From assembly GCF_947503705.1 (NCBI RefSeq), contig NZ_CANNES010000015.1:1-61310 (forward strand): DNA of 61,310 nt, read 5' to 3'. The DNA comes from an uncultured Tateyamaria sp. GTDB lineage: Bacteria; Pseudomonadota; Alphaproteobacteria; Rhodobacterales; Rhodobacteraceae. The notes below the pieces were generated by a model, which was not told the origin of the DNA, searched no databases, and worked only from the letters and a program-made list of their open reading frames with translations. The translations under genes and the position numbers were made by a program. Position 1 is the first letter of the stretch. Each line of letters begins with the position of its first letter. Of the stretch, positions 8,870-17,559 are shown piece after piece.

Positions 8870-10486
8870 ATGCCACATACATCTGAAAATCCCGCGGCAA
8901 CGTCGTCTGCCCCAGGCGCTTTTTCACCGTTCGGGCATGTGGCTTTTGCCCTGCTCTGGACTGCGACGCTGATTTCGAATGTGGGCACCTGGATGCACGA
9001 CGTCGGCGCGGGCTGGTTGATGACCACGCTCAATTCCAGCCCTGCGGTGGTAACACTTGTTCAGGCGGCGACAACTTTGCCCGTCTTCCTCTTTGCACTT
9101 TTTGCGGGGACTTTGGCGGACAGATTGGACAAGCGGCGCATGCTGATCACGATCAATGTCATTGTGACTGGCGTCGCTGTCTTGCTGACCGTGATGGTGT
9201 GGCAAGAAGTGATGACGCCCGTCCTGCTGATCCTGTTCACATTTGCAATGGGGACGGGTGCCGCGTTCATGGCGCCAGCCTGGCAGGCGGTTGTCCCGCA
9301 ACTGGTACCCCGCGAAAAACTGAAACCTGCCATTGCGCTGAATTCGATGGGGATCAACATCAGCCGCGCCATCGGCCCCGCACTTGCAGGCGTTCTGATC
9401 GCCAGCGTCGGCTTGGCAGCGCCCTTTGCCCTCAATGCCGCCAGCCACGTTGTGATCATCCTGGCGCTCGTTCTGTGGAAACCGCCGGTCGCCAAGAAAA
9501 AGAGCTATCACGGCCCGATCCTCAGCGACATGGCAACCGGCTTGCGACATGTGCGATACAATGATGCGCTGAAGGAAACGGCGTATCGGTCAATGGCGTT
9601 TTTCATCTTTGCGTCTGCCTATTGGTCCTTGCTGCCTTTGATCGCGCGGCAAGCCGAAGGGGGCGGTTCCGAACTCTACGGCATCTTGATGGCGCTGATC
9701 GGGACCGGAGCAGTGACAGGCGCGCTGCTCCTACCTCGCTTTGGAAAGACAATATCGTCGGACATGACTGTTCGCCTGGGAACGGTAGGCACCATGATTG
9801 CGCTGTGTGCGATGGCAATCTCGGCTACACCGCCCGCTTTGATGATCGCGGCATTCCTGGGTGGATTTTCCTGGATAGCGGTTTTGACTTCGTTCAACGT
9901 ATCGGCCCAGATGGCACTGCCCGATTGGGTGCGCGCGCGCGGGCTGGCCGTCTTTCTGATGGTGTTCTTCGGTTCGATGGCGTTGGGGTCCATCATTTGG
10001 GGACAGGTGGCCAACGCGTCATCAGTCCAGGTTGCGTTGTTGATTGCGACGGCAGGCCTGGGCCTTGGTATTGTCGTCACCCGAAAGTTCAAGGTGGGCA
10101 AAGGTGAAACGTCAAACCTGACCCCAGCATCGGTTTGGCCGGAAGCGCCAAGCCTGAGCACCAGTCAGGCCACACATCAAAAGGCTATGGTGACGATCGA
10201 ATACCAAGTCGCGGAACAGCACCGCGACGCATTCCTGGCCAAGCTTCATGCATTTGCCAAGGAAAGGTTTCGCGATGGCGCGACGCGCTGGTTCGTTCAC
10301 GAAAGCGTTGAAGCCCCAGGGACGTGGTTGGAAACCTTTCATCTGCCAAGTTGGTCCGAGCACCTTGAGCAGCATGAACGCGTGACCAAGGATGACGCCG
10401 ATTTGCAGGCTGAATTGCGTACCTTTGATATGCGCGCATCCGGTCCAGTCGTGCGTCACTTTGTGTCGGCGGAACCCGGCGAATAA
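8870..10486 (+). CDS. MFS efflux transporter (MFS_3 / EntS-like)
   Basis: A 538-residue major facilitator with about 12 membrane helices in the first 420 residues and a soluble C-terminal tail of about 110 residues (ending in a segment with SWSEHLEQHERVT) that is characteristic of the MFS_3 group related to the enterobactin exporter EntS. The loop 2-3 signature appears as GTLADRLDKRR. It closes the oxidation operon and probably exports a product or toxic intermediate; the substrate is unknown. A 97-base gap and an AGAGAG-type ribosome site precede it. Confidence 0.88.
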   Translation: MPHTSENPAATSSAPGAFSPFGHVAFALLWTATLISNVGTWMHDVGAGWLMTTLNSSPAVVTLVQAATTLPVFLFALFAGTLADRLDKRRMLITINVIVTGVAVLLTVMVWQEVMTPVLLILFTFAMGTGAAFMAPAWQAVVPQLVPREKLKPAIALNSMGINISRAIGPALAGVLIASVGLAAPFALNAASHVVIILALVLWKPPVAKKKSYHGPILSDMATGLRHVRYNDALKETAYRSMAFFIFASAYWSLLPLIARQAEGGGSELYGILMALIGTGAVTGALLLPRFGKTISSDMTVRLGTVGTMIALCAMAISATPPALMIAAFLGGFSWIAVLTSFNVSAQMALPDWVRARGLAVFLMVFFGSMALGSIIWGQVANASSVQVALLIATAGLGLGIVVTRKFKVGKGETSNLTPASVWPEAPSLSTSQATHQKAMVTIEYQVAEQHRDAFLAKLHAFAKERFRDGATRWFVHESVEAPGTWLETFHLPSWSEHLEQHERVTKDDADLQAELRTFDMRASGPVVRHFVSAEPGE

Positions 10487-10772
10487 TTACATAATACAGA
10501 TTACCCACGCCACAAATTGAGAACGAGACCTGTATAGGGCTGTGGGACATCCCTGCCCTACAAAGGAATGGTGTCAAGCAAACTGCATTGCAAATCCTTG
10601 GCGCCCATTTCGGCAGTCTGTCGATGGGCAGCATCAAGGCCGGGCTTTAAGGAGGTTTCCGTCCGTTTCAGCGGTGACCCGGTCAGTGCATCCACCATAA
10701 AAGACCCACGGTAATACCTGCAACATTGACTATCAGAAAAACATACCATATTTTCTGACAAGGAGATAGGGT
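10487..10772. other. Intergenic spacer before the toxin-antitoxin pair
   Basis: No convincing gene is seen here. A short minus-strand open frame (10558-10701) has no recognisable domain and no good ribosome site. The last 50 bases carry the promoter and operator of the toxin-antitoxin operon. The rest is a boundary between the metabolic region and the maintenance block. Confidence 0.6.
10726..10758 (+). promoter_or_regulatory. Toxin-antitoxin promoter with overlapping operator
   Basis: A near-consensus promoter is visible: TTGACT (10726-10731), a 17-base spacer, and TATTTT (10749-10754). An inverted repeat TCAGAAAA (10733-10740) and TTTTCTGA (10751-10758), with a 10-base spacer, covers the spacer and the -10 element. 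AbiEi-type antitoxins are known to repress their own promoters by binding inverted repeats, so this is a likely autoregulatory operator. AAGGAG follows, 6-11 bases before the ATG at 10773. Confidence 0.7.
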
Positions 10773-11369
10773 ATGATCACGTCCAAGATTAAGCAACGCA
10801 TTGCGGGTAAAGGTCGAGGCGCTATATTTGCGCCGTCAGACTTCCTGGATATCGGAACACGCGCAAGCGTGGATCAGGCCCTGTCGCGATTGGCGGATCA
10901 GGGCGTGATCCGGCGTTTGATGCGTGGGCTTTATGACTATCCCAAGCAAAGTGCACGTTTCGGACCACTGACGCCATCCGCGGACGACATTGCGCGGGCT
11001 GTTGCGCGAAAGGACAATCAGGTTCTGCAACCCTCCCCTGCCATGGCCGCCAATCAGTTGGGTTTGTCCACCCAAGTGCCATCCAATCCCACCTATATGA
11101 CAGACGGTCCTACGCGCACAAAACAGATCGGGCAGCAGGTTATCCAGTTTCGGAACGCGTCGCCAAAAACACTGGTTGGGGCGGGTCAGATGGCTGGCAC
11201 GGTTTTTCAGGCGCTGCGTTATGTCGGCAAGGACAGCGTGGACGATCAGGTGATCGACAAGATCGCTCGGGCACTTGATGCAAAGGATCGCGCGCAACTC
11301 GTCAAACAAAGCAAGCATATCCCGGCGTGGATGCATCCCGTCATCCGACAAATTGCGGCGCACGCCTGA
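10773..11369 (+). CDS. AbiEi-like antitoxin / DUF6088 family regulator
   Basis: A 198-residue protein. The N-terminal 60 residues form a winged helix-turn-helix of the kind found in AbiEi/DUF6088 antitoxins (phrases such as RRLMRGLYDYP), followed by the antitoxin domain. It lies 2 bases upstream of an AbiEii-type nucleotidyltransferase, the usual gene order for this type IV toxin-antitoxin family, where the antitoxin neither binds the toxin nor modifies its target directly. It probably binds the inverted repeat at its own promoter. On a plasmid such a pair can stabilise inheritance or give phage defence. Confidence 0.87.
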   Translation: MITSKIKQRIAGKGRGAIFAPSDFLDIGTRASVDQALSRLADQGVIRRLMRGLYDYPKQSARFGPLTPSADDIARAVARKDNQVLQPSPAMAANQLGLSTQVPSNPTYMTDGPTRTKQIGQQVIQFRNASPKTLVGAGQMAGTVFQALRYVGKDSVDDQVIDKIARALDAKDRAQLVKQSKHIPAWMHPVIRQIAAHA

Positions 11370-11371
11370 GA

Positions 11372-12388
11372 ATGGATCTGTTCGCTAACGACACACCGGA
11401 AAACCGTGACGAAGCCTTTCAGCAAGCCGCCGCTCAGTTGGGGTTTGCCAAGGCAATTGTGGAAAAAGACTTTTGGGTGTGCTGGTCGCTGCAACGTTTG
11501 TTCGCCCTGCCCTCTTTTGGCAGTCACATGATTTTCAAGGGCGGCACGTCGCTGTCCAAGGCCTACAACGTCATCAACCGCTTCTCCGAAGATGTTGATC
11601 TGTCGCTGGACCGCGCGCACCTTGGCTTTGGCGAAGATCGCGACCCTGAGAATCCAGCCCTCAGTGGCGGCAAACGCAAGTCCCTGCTGCATGAGCTTCA
11701 GGAGGAAGCCGTGAGAACCGTGGCGGGGTCTCTGCTTGACGAGGTCAATGCCGCTTTCTCTGCAAATCTGGAACAGCCCTACTCACTCGTCATTGACCCC
11801 GACGATCCGCAGACGTTGCTGTTTGCCTACCCCTCGATGGACAAAAACTACTCCAGTTACATCAAACCCATCATTCGTTTCGAATTTGGGGCTAGGGGCG
11901 CACAACTCCCGGCAGAGCAACGACGGGTCCATACCTATGTCCAGCAAGCCTTCCCCACCCTCGCAGGATTAAACCATGTCGACGTCCGAACGCTTGGGGT
12001 CGCCCGCACGTTCTGGGAGAAGGCCACGATCCTTCACATGCTCTACCATCAGGACACGGCCAAACCGCTTGGTGACAGGATGTCCCGCCACTATTACGAC
12101 ATGGCGCAACTGATCGCGCATGATGCCAAGGACCAGGCATTGAGCAACCTCGATCTGTTGGGCGAGGTCGGGCACCACAAATCTGTATTCTTCAAAGCGG
12201 CATGGGCACGGTACGAAGACGCCAAGCCAGGCTCTTTGCGACTTGCTCCGAACGCCAAGCTTGAGGCAATGCTGCGGCGTGATTACTTTGGCATGCGGGA
12301 AATGATCATCGGCGACGCGCCCCATTTCGACGACGTGTTGAGCGGGATTGCGGCGCTGGAGGCTGAGATCAACGGGCAACTGACTTAG
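11372..12388 (+). CDS. AbiEii-type nucleotidyltransferase toxin
   Basis: A 338-residue toxin of the AbiEii/AbiGii nucleotidyltransferase family. The signature KGGTSL lies at residues 56-61 and the metal-binding acidic pair at Asp74 and Asp76 (SEDVDLSL), both intact. Related toxins (for example MenT of mycobacteria) add nucleotides to tRNA acceptor ends. I chose ATG 11372 because it follows the antitoxin stop by 2 bases and begins the domain; 15 further residues upstream are in frame but overlap the antitoxin. The gene appears complete. Confidence 0.9.
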   Translation: MDLFANDTPENRDEAFQQAAAQLGFAKAIVEKDFWVCWSLQRLFALPSFGSHMIFKGGTSLSKAYNVINRFSEDVDLSLDRAHLGFGEDRDPENPALSGGKRKSLLHELQEEAVRTVAGSLLDEVNAAFSANLEQPYSLVIDPDDPQTLLFAYPSMDKNYSSYIKPIIRFEFGARGAQLPAEQRRVHTYVQQAFPTLAGLNHVDVRTLGVARTFWEKATILHMLYHQDTAKPLGDRMSRHYYDMAQLIAHDAKDQALSNLDLLGEVGHHKSVFFKAAWARYEDAKPGSLRLAPNAKLEAMLRRDYFGMREMIIGDAPHFDDVLSGIAALEAEINGQLT

Positions 12389-12917
12389 CTTTGTCTGCTA
12401 GTCGCGCATCCCCCCTGCCCTCTTATCTGGAATTCAATCGGTAATAATGTTTGGTCATGTCGAGCGCGCAAGAGCGTTTGTTCTTGTCGCCGACCACCGT
12501 TGAAGGCTAGGCCATTGTTCAAACAAGACCCGTATACGAACTTAAGTTTCCCGGATTTCCCCTCTCAGATGTGAGGCCCCCTGCCCTTCTATCCAAATCT
12601 CGATGTCTGTCTTCCAGCAGACTGATAAGTTGGATTGAAAACGATCGAAGTACAGGTCGCATGTCTTCTCAGCTGATTTTTTGTATGTTCTTTGTGAGGC
12701 GCCTAGATTCTTCGTGTTTCCAAAATGGCCGCTGAGAAGCGTTTTGCGGCGCTGACCACTACAACCTCAATGATTTAGCTTAACGGGCTGCAAGGCCCCT
12801 CTGCGCCGCTCGTAGCCGCATTCCGTCACAGGACACTTGCCCGCTTGACACGGGCTCAGGCTTTTCTTCCCGGATTCCTCACAATTGCAGTATCATCTTT
12901 GAGGTATTGAATATGTT

Positions 12918-12943
12918 TTATGGCAAATGCATTATCTGCTATC
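12918..12943 (+). repeat. 26-base direct repeat, copy 1 (second copy 13087-13112)
   Basis: The two copies share TTATGGCAAAT, then differ at 4 positions over the rest of the 26 bases. They are 169 bases apart, and the second lies just upstream of the parA promoter. This arrangement fits binding sites for a partition protein or repressor, but two copies are weak evidence. Confidence 0.5.
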
Positions 12944-13120
12944 CTACATCGGCAACCCTCAGCATGCGAAAATCATATAAACTCAGGACTGCGCCCTGCC
13001 CGAGCGCCTCTCGGCTCCCTGCCATCTCATAAATCCAAAATTTCATATCGTTTTTCATAAATCCCTTCTCAGTTATGCATTATGCCTTATGGCAAATACA
13101 TCATCCCCTATCTGTCATGC

Positions 13121-13149
13121 TTGCTGACAAATCTGTTCTGTCGTATGGT
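13121..13149 (+). promoter_or_regulatory. Candidate parA promoter
   Basis: TTGCTG (13121-13126) and TATGGT (13144-13149) are separated by 17 bases and lie 40 bases upstream of the parA ATG, directly after the second copy of the 26-base repeat. The repeat could be the operator by which the partition proteins control their own synthesis. Confidence 0.4.
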
Positions 13150-13189
13150 ACATCCACAATCACAGCTTAAGACCTGAGGATACAGGATC

Positions 13190-13924
13190 ATGCCGAATGA
13201 GCAGTTGAAAGTCATCGCTATCATGACGCGCAAAGGGGGTGCGGGAAAAACGGCACTCGCGCGCGCCCTCATGAGCGCCATCATCGCAGATGGGAAACGG
13301 TGCATCGCAATTGACGCCGACCCGCAGCAGGCCTTGTTTCGCTGGTGGGATAGCGTCACCACCGAAAATCCAGAGGTCGCATCGACGGCTCCCGGGCTAA
13401 ACGTGATCGGCATCGAAAGCCCATCCGAACTAGAGACCATTATCGAGACCGCCTATGAGAATGACACGGCAGATTTTGTGATCATCGACACCATGGGGGC
13501 AGGGGGCCAGTGGGCGGACGACCTGGCCATTCACAGCGACCACATCGTATTGCCCATGATGCTATCGGACACCGACATGCGGATCGCCACTGACACTTAC
13601 GATTGGTACCAGGGCCTGTTCGAGCGTGCCCAGGACCCAACTGCCCTACCGAAACTCTCGGTGGTTCTATCACGCGTGGATAAAAGCCCATCGAACGCCA
13701 TGCGTGCGATGGCCCGCGAAGCCAACGCAAAGTTCCCCGTGATCGAAGAACTGTTCATGGACCGCAAACAGCACGCCGATGTGGATCGGGAAGGTCTTTT
13801 TCATCAAATCTCAAAATGGCGGGTCGAAAATGCCAACCCGCTGATGCGTACGCACGCCCGGTTGTATGACGAGGCGTTAGACGAGGCTCGCGAAATTCTC
13901 GCACTGGTGCTGGAGGCTGAATAA
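13190..13924 (+). CDS. parA: ParA-family partition ATPase
   Basis: A 244-residue ATPase for plasmid segregation. The deviant Walker A motif KGGAGKT (residues 15-21) carries the extra lysine of ParA/MinD proteins; Walker B is seen as FVIIDTMGAGG. There is no long N-terminal DNA-binding domain, so it is the small (type Ib-like) form, in which the centromere-binding partner usually also regulates the operon. The partner gene overlaps its stop by one base (TAATG). Confidence 0.93.
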   Translation: MPNEQLKVIAIMTRKGGAGKTALARALMSAIIADGKRCIAIDADPQQALFRWWDSVTTENPEVASTAPGLNVIGIESPSELETIIETAYENDTADFVIIDTMGAGGQWADDLAIHSDHIVLPMMLSDTDMRIATDTYDWYQGLFERAQDPTALPKLSVVLSRVDKSPSNAMRAMAREANAKFPVIEELFMDRKQHADVDREGLFHQISKWRVENANPLMRTHARLYDEALDEAREILALVLEAE

Positions 13925-14541
13925 TGGCGCGCAAAAAGATTACCTCCCTGCTCGGCGACGATCCGGTCTATAGCAAGCAGTTCGGCGAAACGCCGAAACC
14001 AGCAGCTCCGGCCAAGGTGGAAGAACCTTCGCCACAGGAGAAAGCTGTTGAAGCCGCGACTGCAGCACCCAAAGCCCAGGCGGCCCCGGATGCACCGCCA
14101 AAGAAGACCTCAAACAAACCGGTCACTTCAAAAGCGCCGGAGCCCAAAACCGATCCGCAACCCAAGACACCCAAAAAGCCCAAAACACGTGCCGTGCACG
14201 TTCGCGCGGCACCCAAAAAAGAACATGGGCCCGGCCTTGACATACTCGAAACTGCGGGCCTGCCAGCGTCGGATGTGATCCGCCTTGCAGGCAAGCGCGC
14301 CATTGAGAAATTCGACTTGTCCCCGAAATACGTGGCCCCGGCGGACGCGGAACGCCTTCCGAGCAATATGAGCTTTCGCACCATGAAGACTCTTGATGCC
14401 CATGTCCTCGACAAGCTCCGCGATCAGGCCGATCCCCTCCGGCTTCGCTCGGACGCGGCTGTTATCCAGGGTCAGTTGGAGCCTATATTCTGGTCAGAAC
14501 TCACAAGCCTGATTAAAGAACTGCGCAAAAAGTATTCCTGA
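13924..14541 (+). CDS. Probable centromere-binding partner of ParA
   Basis: A 205-residue basic protein with no classical ParB domain. Residues about 20-100 are a disordered Ala/Pro/Lys-rich tract with repeated KTPKKPK-like pieces. The last 60 residues contain a strand-like SFRTMKTL followed by two predicted helices (DAHVLDKLRDQADPL and a segment containing EPIFWSELTSLIKEL), which could form a ribbon-helix-helix fold (inference). Its coupled position behind parA is where type Ib systems encode their small DNA-binding partner. The function rests mainly on context. Confidence 0.65.
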   Translation: MARKKITSLLGDDPVYSKQFGETPKPAAPAKVEEPSPQEKAVEAATAAPKAQAAPDAPPKKTSNKPVTSKAPEPKTDPQPKTPKKPKTRAVHVRAAPKKEHGPGLDILETAGLPASDVIRLAGKRAIEKFDLSPKYVAPADAERLPSNMSFRTMKTLDAHVLDKLRDQADPLRLRSDAAVIQGQLEPIFWSELTSLIKELRKKYS

Positions 14542-14568
14542 GCCGGACAACAGACGCAATCTTGGCAG

Positions 14569-14592
14569 TGTCCTGGCAAGAAACCCGGGACA
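14569..14592. terminator. Hairpin between convergent genes
   Basis: TGTCCTGG (14569-14576) can pair with CCGGGACA (14585-14592), with one G-U pair and an 8-base loop. It lies between the convergent par and copper operons. There is no T-run, so intrinsic termination is uncertain. Confidence 0.3.
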
Positions 14593-14652
14593 GGGCAGGG
14601 GCCAGGCGTTGAACGTGCCGCGAGGTCAACCCAATCCTGTTCGGATCGGCGT

Positions 14653-16080
14653 TCAGACCACTTCAAACCATCCCATCATGCCTGACTTTTGATGTGACAG
14701 CATATGGCAATGAATCATCCAAGCGCCGGGGTTGTCCGCCACAAATGCGATCTGAATGCTCTCGCCCGCTCCTATCAGGACGGTGTCACGCACGTCGCCC
14801 GGTCTATTGGCCGACCCGCTTTGGGACTGGATGGTAAAGTGATGACCATGCAGGTGGACAGCATGCGCGAACGCCGTCCGGTTGGTCATTTCCAGATAAA
14901 CCGTCCGCCCCGTGGGCGACCGGAACATCGGTGCATTCATGCCATTGGCGACACCGTTAAACGCCCAAACCATGCCGTTGGAAACAAGTTCGCGGAACCC
15001 CATCACTTCGCCATTGAAGCGCGCCTCACTCATGCCGCGCATGGCCCCGCCTTCCATCAGCAGGCTTTCGCGTTGCGGGTTTGACAAATCAAGCGGTGGC
15101 AGCGTGTTCCATGCCGGCAATGGCCGCAAGTCACCATCGGGGGAGCTGACCGGTTCGCCCGCATGGACAAAGCTTGCAATCTCGACCCATTCCCCGTTTC
15201 CGGGGTCAAGCATCAAACCAGCACGCGCGCCCCTGTTTTGACCACCGTCAATCACCACGTCGGCTCGCTGGGCAGGGGCCATCACGATGGTCTCAATCGT
15301 TCGGGGCAAAATCGGGTGACCATCCAACGCAATCACCTGCGCCCCGAGGTCCGGCAGGGCCAACTGCATAATCCGGTCCGTAGCGGTGTTGATGATCCGC
15401 AAGCGGACACGCTCACCGGGTCGTATAGGCAACTCCGGATAGGCCGATCCATTCACCGTGACAGTGTTTCCCATGCGCCCGGCATGTGACGCCGCGTGCA
15501 GGTCATCCCACCTGTCCTCAACGATGGTGGCATCGCCGTTCAGCAACCAATCATCCAGAACAAGAACCAGTTCCCGTGTCGCGGCCCCACTCTGTCCCAA
15601 CCAAGGCTCCCGATCTTCGACAATCAATGGGCCCGCGAGGCCTCGGGCCACCTGTTCTGTACTGCGGTTGTGAGAATGGTACCAATAGGTGCCGGGATCA
15701 GGCACGACAAAATCATAGTCGAATTCTGCGCCGGGCGGCACAGGTGCTTGCGTCAGCGGTGCCGCACCATCCATGGAGTTTTCAATTCGAATGCCGTGCC
15801 AATGAACTGCGGTCGCTTGCGGCAAGGCGTTCACCAATCTGCGCCGTATACGTTCACCCGCCCGCAGTCTGATTTCCGGCCCTGGGACAATGCCCGCGCC
15901 CTCTGCCGCGTAAGCCCAGACCGGAGTTGCAGGGTATCCCGCAGGCGCAAGTTGGGCGGATGCTGGTGCCGCTCGGAGTGTCGGCAGGTCTGCCTCGGCC
16001 AATCCAGAACGCGCCAAAAGAACCGACCCGCCCATCGCGGCGGCTCCCTTCAAAGCGGATCGTCTGGACAGAAGTGACAT
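14653..16080 (-). CDS. Multicopper oxidase, Tat-exported
   Basis: A 475-residue laccase-like oxidase. A twin-arginine signal (SRRSALKGAAAM, from residue 6) sends it folded to the periplasm. Copper-site motifs are present in order: HWHGI, WYHSH, HLHGHHF and the C-terminal HCHMLSHQKSGMM, giving type 1, 2 and 3 ligands. It probably oxidises Cu(I) or an organic substrate as part of copper tolerance, since copD and copC lie directly upstream on the same strand. Met residues near the C-terminal ligands fit a cuprous oxidase role. Confidence 0.92.
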   Translation of the reverse strand: MSLLSRRSALKGAAAMGGSVLLARSGLAEADLPTLRAAPASAQLAPAGYPATPVWAYAAEGAGIVPGPEIRLRAGERIRRRLVNALPQATAVHWHGIRIENSMDGAAPLTQAPVPPGAEFDYDFVVPDPGTYWYHSHNRSTEQVARGLAGPLIVEDREPWLGQSGAATRELVLVLDDWLLNGDATIVEDRWDDLHAASHAGRMGNTVTVNGSAYPELPIRPGERVRLRIINTATDRIMQLALPDLGAQVIALDGHPILPRTIETIVMAPAQRADVVIDGGQNRGARAGLMLDPGNGEWVEIASFVHAGEPVSSPDGDLRPLPAWNTLPPLDLSNPQRESLLMEGGAMRGMSEARFNGEVMGFRELVSNGMVWAFNGVANGMNAPMFRSPTGRTVYLEMTNRTAFAHAVHLHGHHFTIQSQSGSANRPGDVRDTVLIGAGESIQIAFVADNPGAWMIHCHMLSHQKSGMMGWFEVV

Positions 16081-16093
16081 GAGCGGTGTCCTT

Positions 16094-16972
16094 TCAAATA
16101 TTCACAGGGGGCGTGGTGACTGAGGTAAGCGTAGCAGTTGCCAAGAGGATAAGCACGACGGCGAAGATTTCGACCTGAATTGAACGGTGCAGATGTTGTG
16201 CGGCTGACGGAGTGCCGGAAGCAAGAGCAGGGACAAGGCGCCATTTATTGAGCGCGGCAAGGCCCATCAAACCGGACACAACGCCCAGCTTGGCAAGCAG
16301 CGTCCAGCCATAGGCCGTCGTCATCAGCGCAGTAAGTGAGCCGGACATCAAAGCGGCGAGGATGACACCCACAACCACCAGCATAGCAACCGAAAAGCTG
16401 GCGCATTGCCCAAACCGGTGAAGAACTGCTGTGCCATCGGGTTTATCCGCCGCATGTCGCAAAGGGATGAGCGCCCCCACCCAGAATGCGGCCGTAAGGA
16501 GGTGTAGCGTCAACAAAGAAGCCAAGAGCCACCGCGGGTCACCTAGCGAATGACCGACAAAGCTGTACGACACTGCAATCAGCACCGCTCCGACCAATCC
16601 TGCGCCTCGCCCAAGCATCCCGCCAAAAAGCGCGGCGATGACCATCAGTGCCCCGGAAACACGAAACACCGCTGCCGTCCCAAGCGGGCTGTCCCAGACG
16701 AAACCAAGCATGATCGGGTCAAAAGCCCCCGACACTCCCATTCCAGAGATGCGGGCTGCCCGGATGCCGAACTGTAAAGCCAGTACGGCGATGGTTGCCA
16801 AAGCGGCGATTGCAGCGACCTTCATGGCAAGCCTGCAAACGCCGCGTGACGCGATCGGGAGTGCCGCGATAAAAAGCGGGCCACCTATCGCGAGAAGTGC
16901 GGCCCCGTATCCCGCAGCTTTGGCAAAAACGGCCGCTATTGCCCAACCATCTATGGGTGCCAGGCCATCCAT
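16094..16972 (-). CDS. copD: CopD-family copper resistance membrane protein
   Basis: A 292-residue inner-membrane protein with about eight hydrophobic helices and the CopD domain in the C-terminal half, including the conserved HLLTAAFWVGAL segment. CopD proteins with CopC take copper across the inner membrane or relay it for enzyme loading. I chose the ATG at 16972; a TTG 27 bases upstream would overlap copC. Its stop lies 13 bases before the multicopper oxidase start, so the three genes form one operon. Confidence 0.87.
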   Translation of the reverse strand: MDGLAPIDGWAIAAVFAKAAGYGAALLAIGGPLFIAALPIASRGVCRLAMKVAAIAALATIAVLALQFGIRAARISGMGVSGAFDPIMLGFVWDSPLGTAAVFRVSGALMVIAALFGGMLGRGAGLVGAVLIAVSYSFVGHSLGDPRWLLASLLTLHLLTAAFWVGALIPLRHAADKPDGTAVLHRFGQCASFSVAMLVVVGVILAALMSGSLTALMTTAYGWTLLAKLGVVSGLMGLAALNKWRLVPALASGTPSAAQHLHRSIQVEIFAVVLILLATATLTSVTTPPVNI

Positions 16973-16976
16973 CCGC

Positions 16977-17321
16977 TTAGTTTGACAAGGTAAAGCCAAA
17001 GCTTCCTTGCATGGGGTGCCCGTCTGCCGACAAACCGCGCCAATCTACCGTATAGTGGCCATGGGTCAGATCGGCGGGTGGCAGAGCGCGGAATTCGGTC
17101 ACTGCATCCATACCCGTTTGCCGTTCGATATCGACCGCCCCGTCCGGGCCTGTCATGGAAATCGCGGTTACCCGCATCGGGTCATCAAACCGCATTTCCA
17201 AAATCTTTACCGCTTCAACTGTTGCGTTGTTCGCGGGCGTGGTCTGTTCCGTTTTCGAATGGGCAAACGCAACTGTTGTCATCAGGCCAAAAGCCATCAG
17301 TGCAACCAAGGTCTGTTTCAT
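16977..17321 (-). CDS. copC: CopC periplasmic copper-binding protein
   Basis: A 114-residue periplasmic protein. A signal peptide ends at Ala20, so the mature chain starts with His21, the residue that commonly forms the N-terminal Cu(II) site of CopC. The body has the CopC beta-barrel pattern, including DWRGLSADGHPMQGSFGF near the end, with His in the DGHP turn completing the site. It is first in the copC-copD-multicopper oxidase operon. Confidence 0.9.
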   Translation of the reverse strand: MKQTLVALMAFGLMTTVAFAHSKTEQTTPANNATVEAVKILEMRFDDPMRVTAISMTGPDGAVDIERQTGMDAVTEFRALPPADLTHGHYTVDWRGLSADGHPMQGSFGFTLSN

Positions 17322-17462
17322 TGCGATCTCCCGTTTTTGGTCTTGCGACTTCGAATCGTCTCTTGCTGATGGTGCCCAAGTACCTTGTCATAGAGTAGCA
17401 TGTTCGATGTACCGTCCAGACCCTGCATAGGCTTAGGACTTACCATCAGAATAGGTACATCT

Positions 17463-17479
17463 TCGGTATATCAGGAACA
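17463..17479 (-). repeat. Inverted iteron copy
   Basis: On the minus strand this reads TGTTCCTGATATACCGA, one base from the iteron TGTTCCTGATGTACCGA. It points against the main array, about 170 bases away. A shortened copy with two bases missing lies at 17401-17414 on the plus strand. Confidence 0.75.
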
Positions 17480-17559
17480 TCTGATGCACTGAGCGCCAGC
17501 TTTTCTAAGCCAATGAGTGGCTTGCTCTATGGTGTCATGCCAGAGAATTTTGGGACCCT

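Larger units (their letters stand above)
12389..13189. other. 800-bp non-coding region upstream of parA (candidate centromere)
   Basis: No gene is recognised. The region has imperfect direct repeats: a 26-base element at 12918-12943 and 13087-13112 (22 of 26 identical, core TTATGGCAAAT), CCCCCTGCCC at 12411-12420 with a second copy from 12577, and TCATAAATCC ending at 13036 and 13064. Long repeat-bearing spacers next to parA commonly hold the partition site, so this is the likely parS region. It could also contain remnants of decayed genes. Confidence 0.45.

Noticed and set aside
10558..10701. Small minus-strand open frame as a transposase or gene remnant
   Set aside because: No recognisable domain, no ribosome site, and no inverted repeats around it.
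17322..17460. CueR-type operator upstream of copC
   Set aside because: I looked for a MerR-family dyad with a 19-base spacer promoter and found no convincing match.
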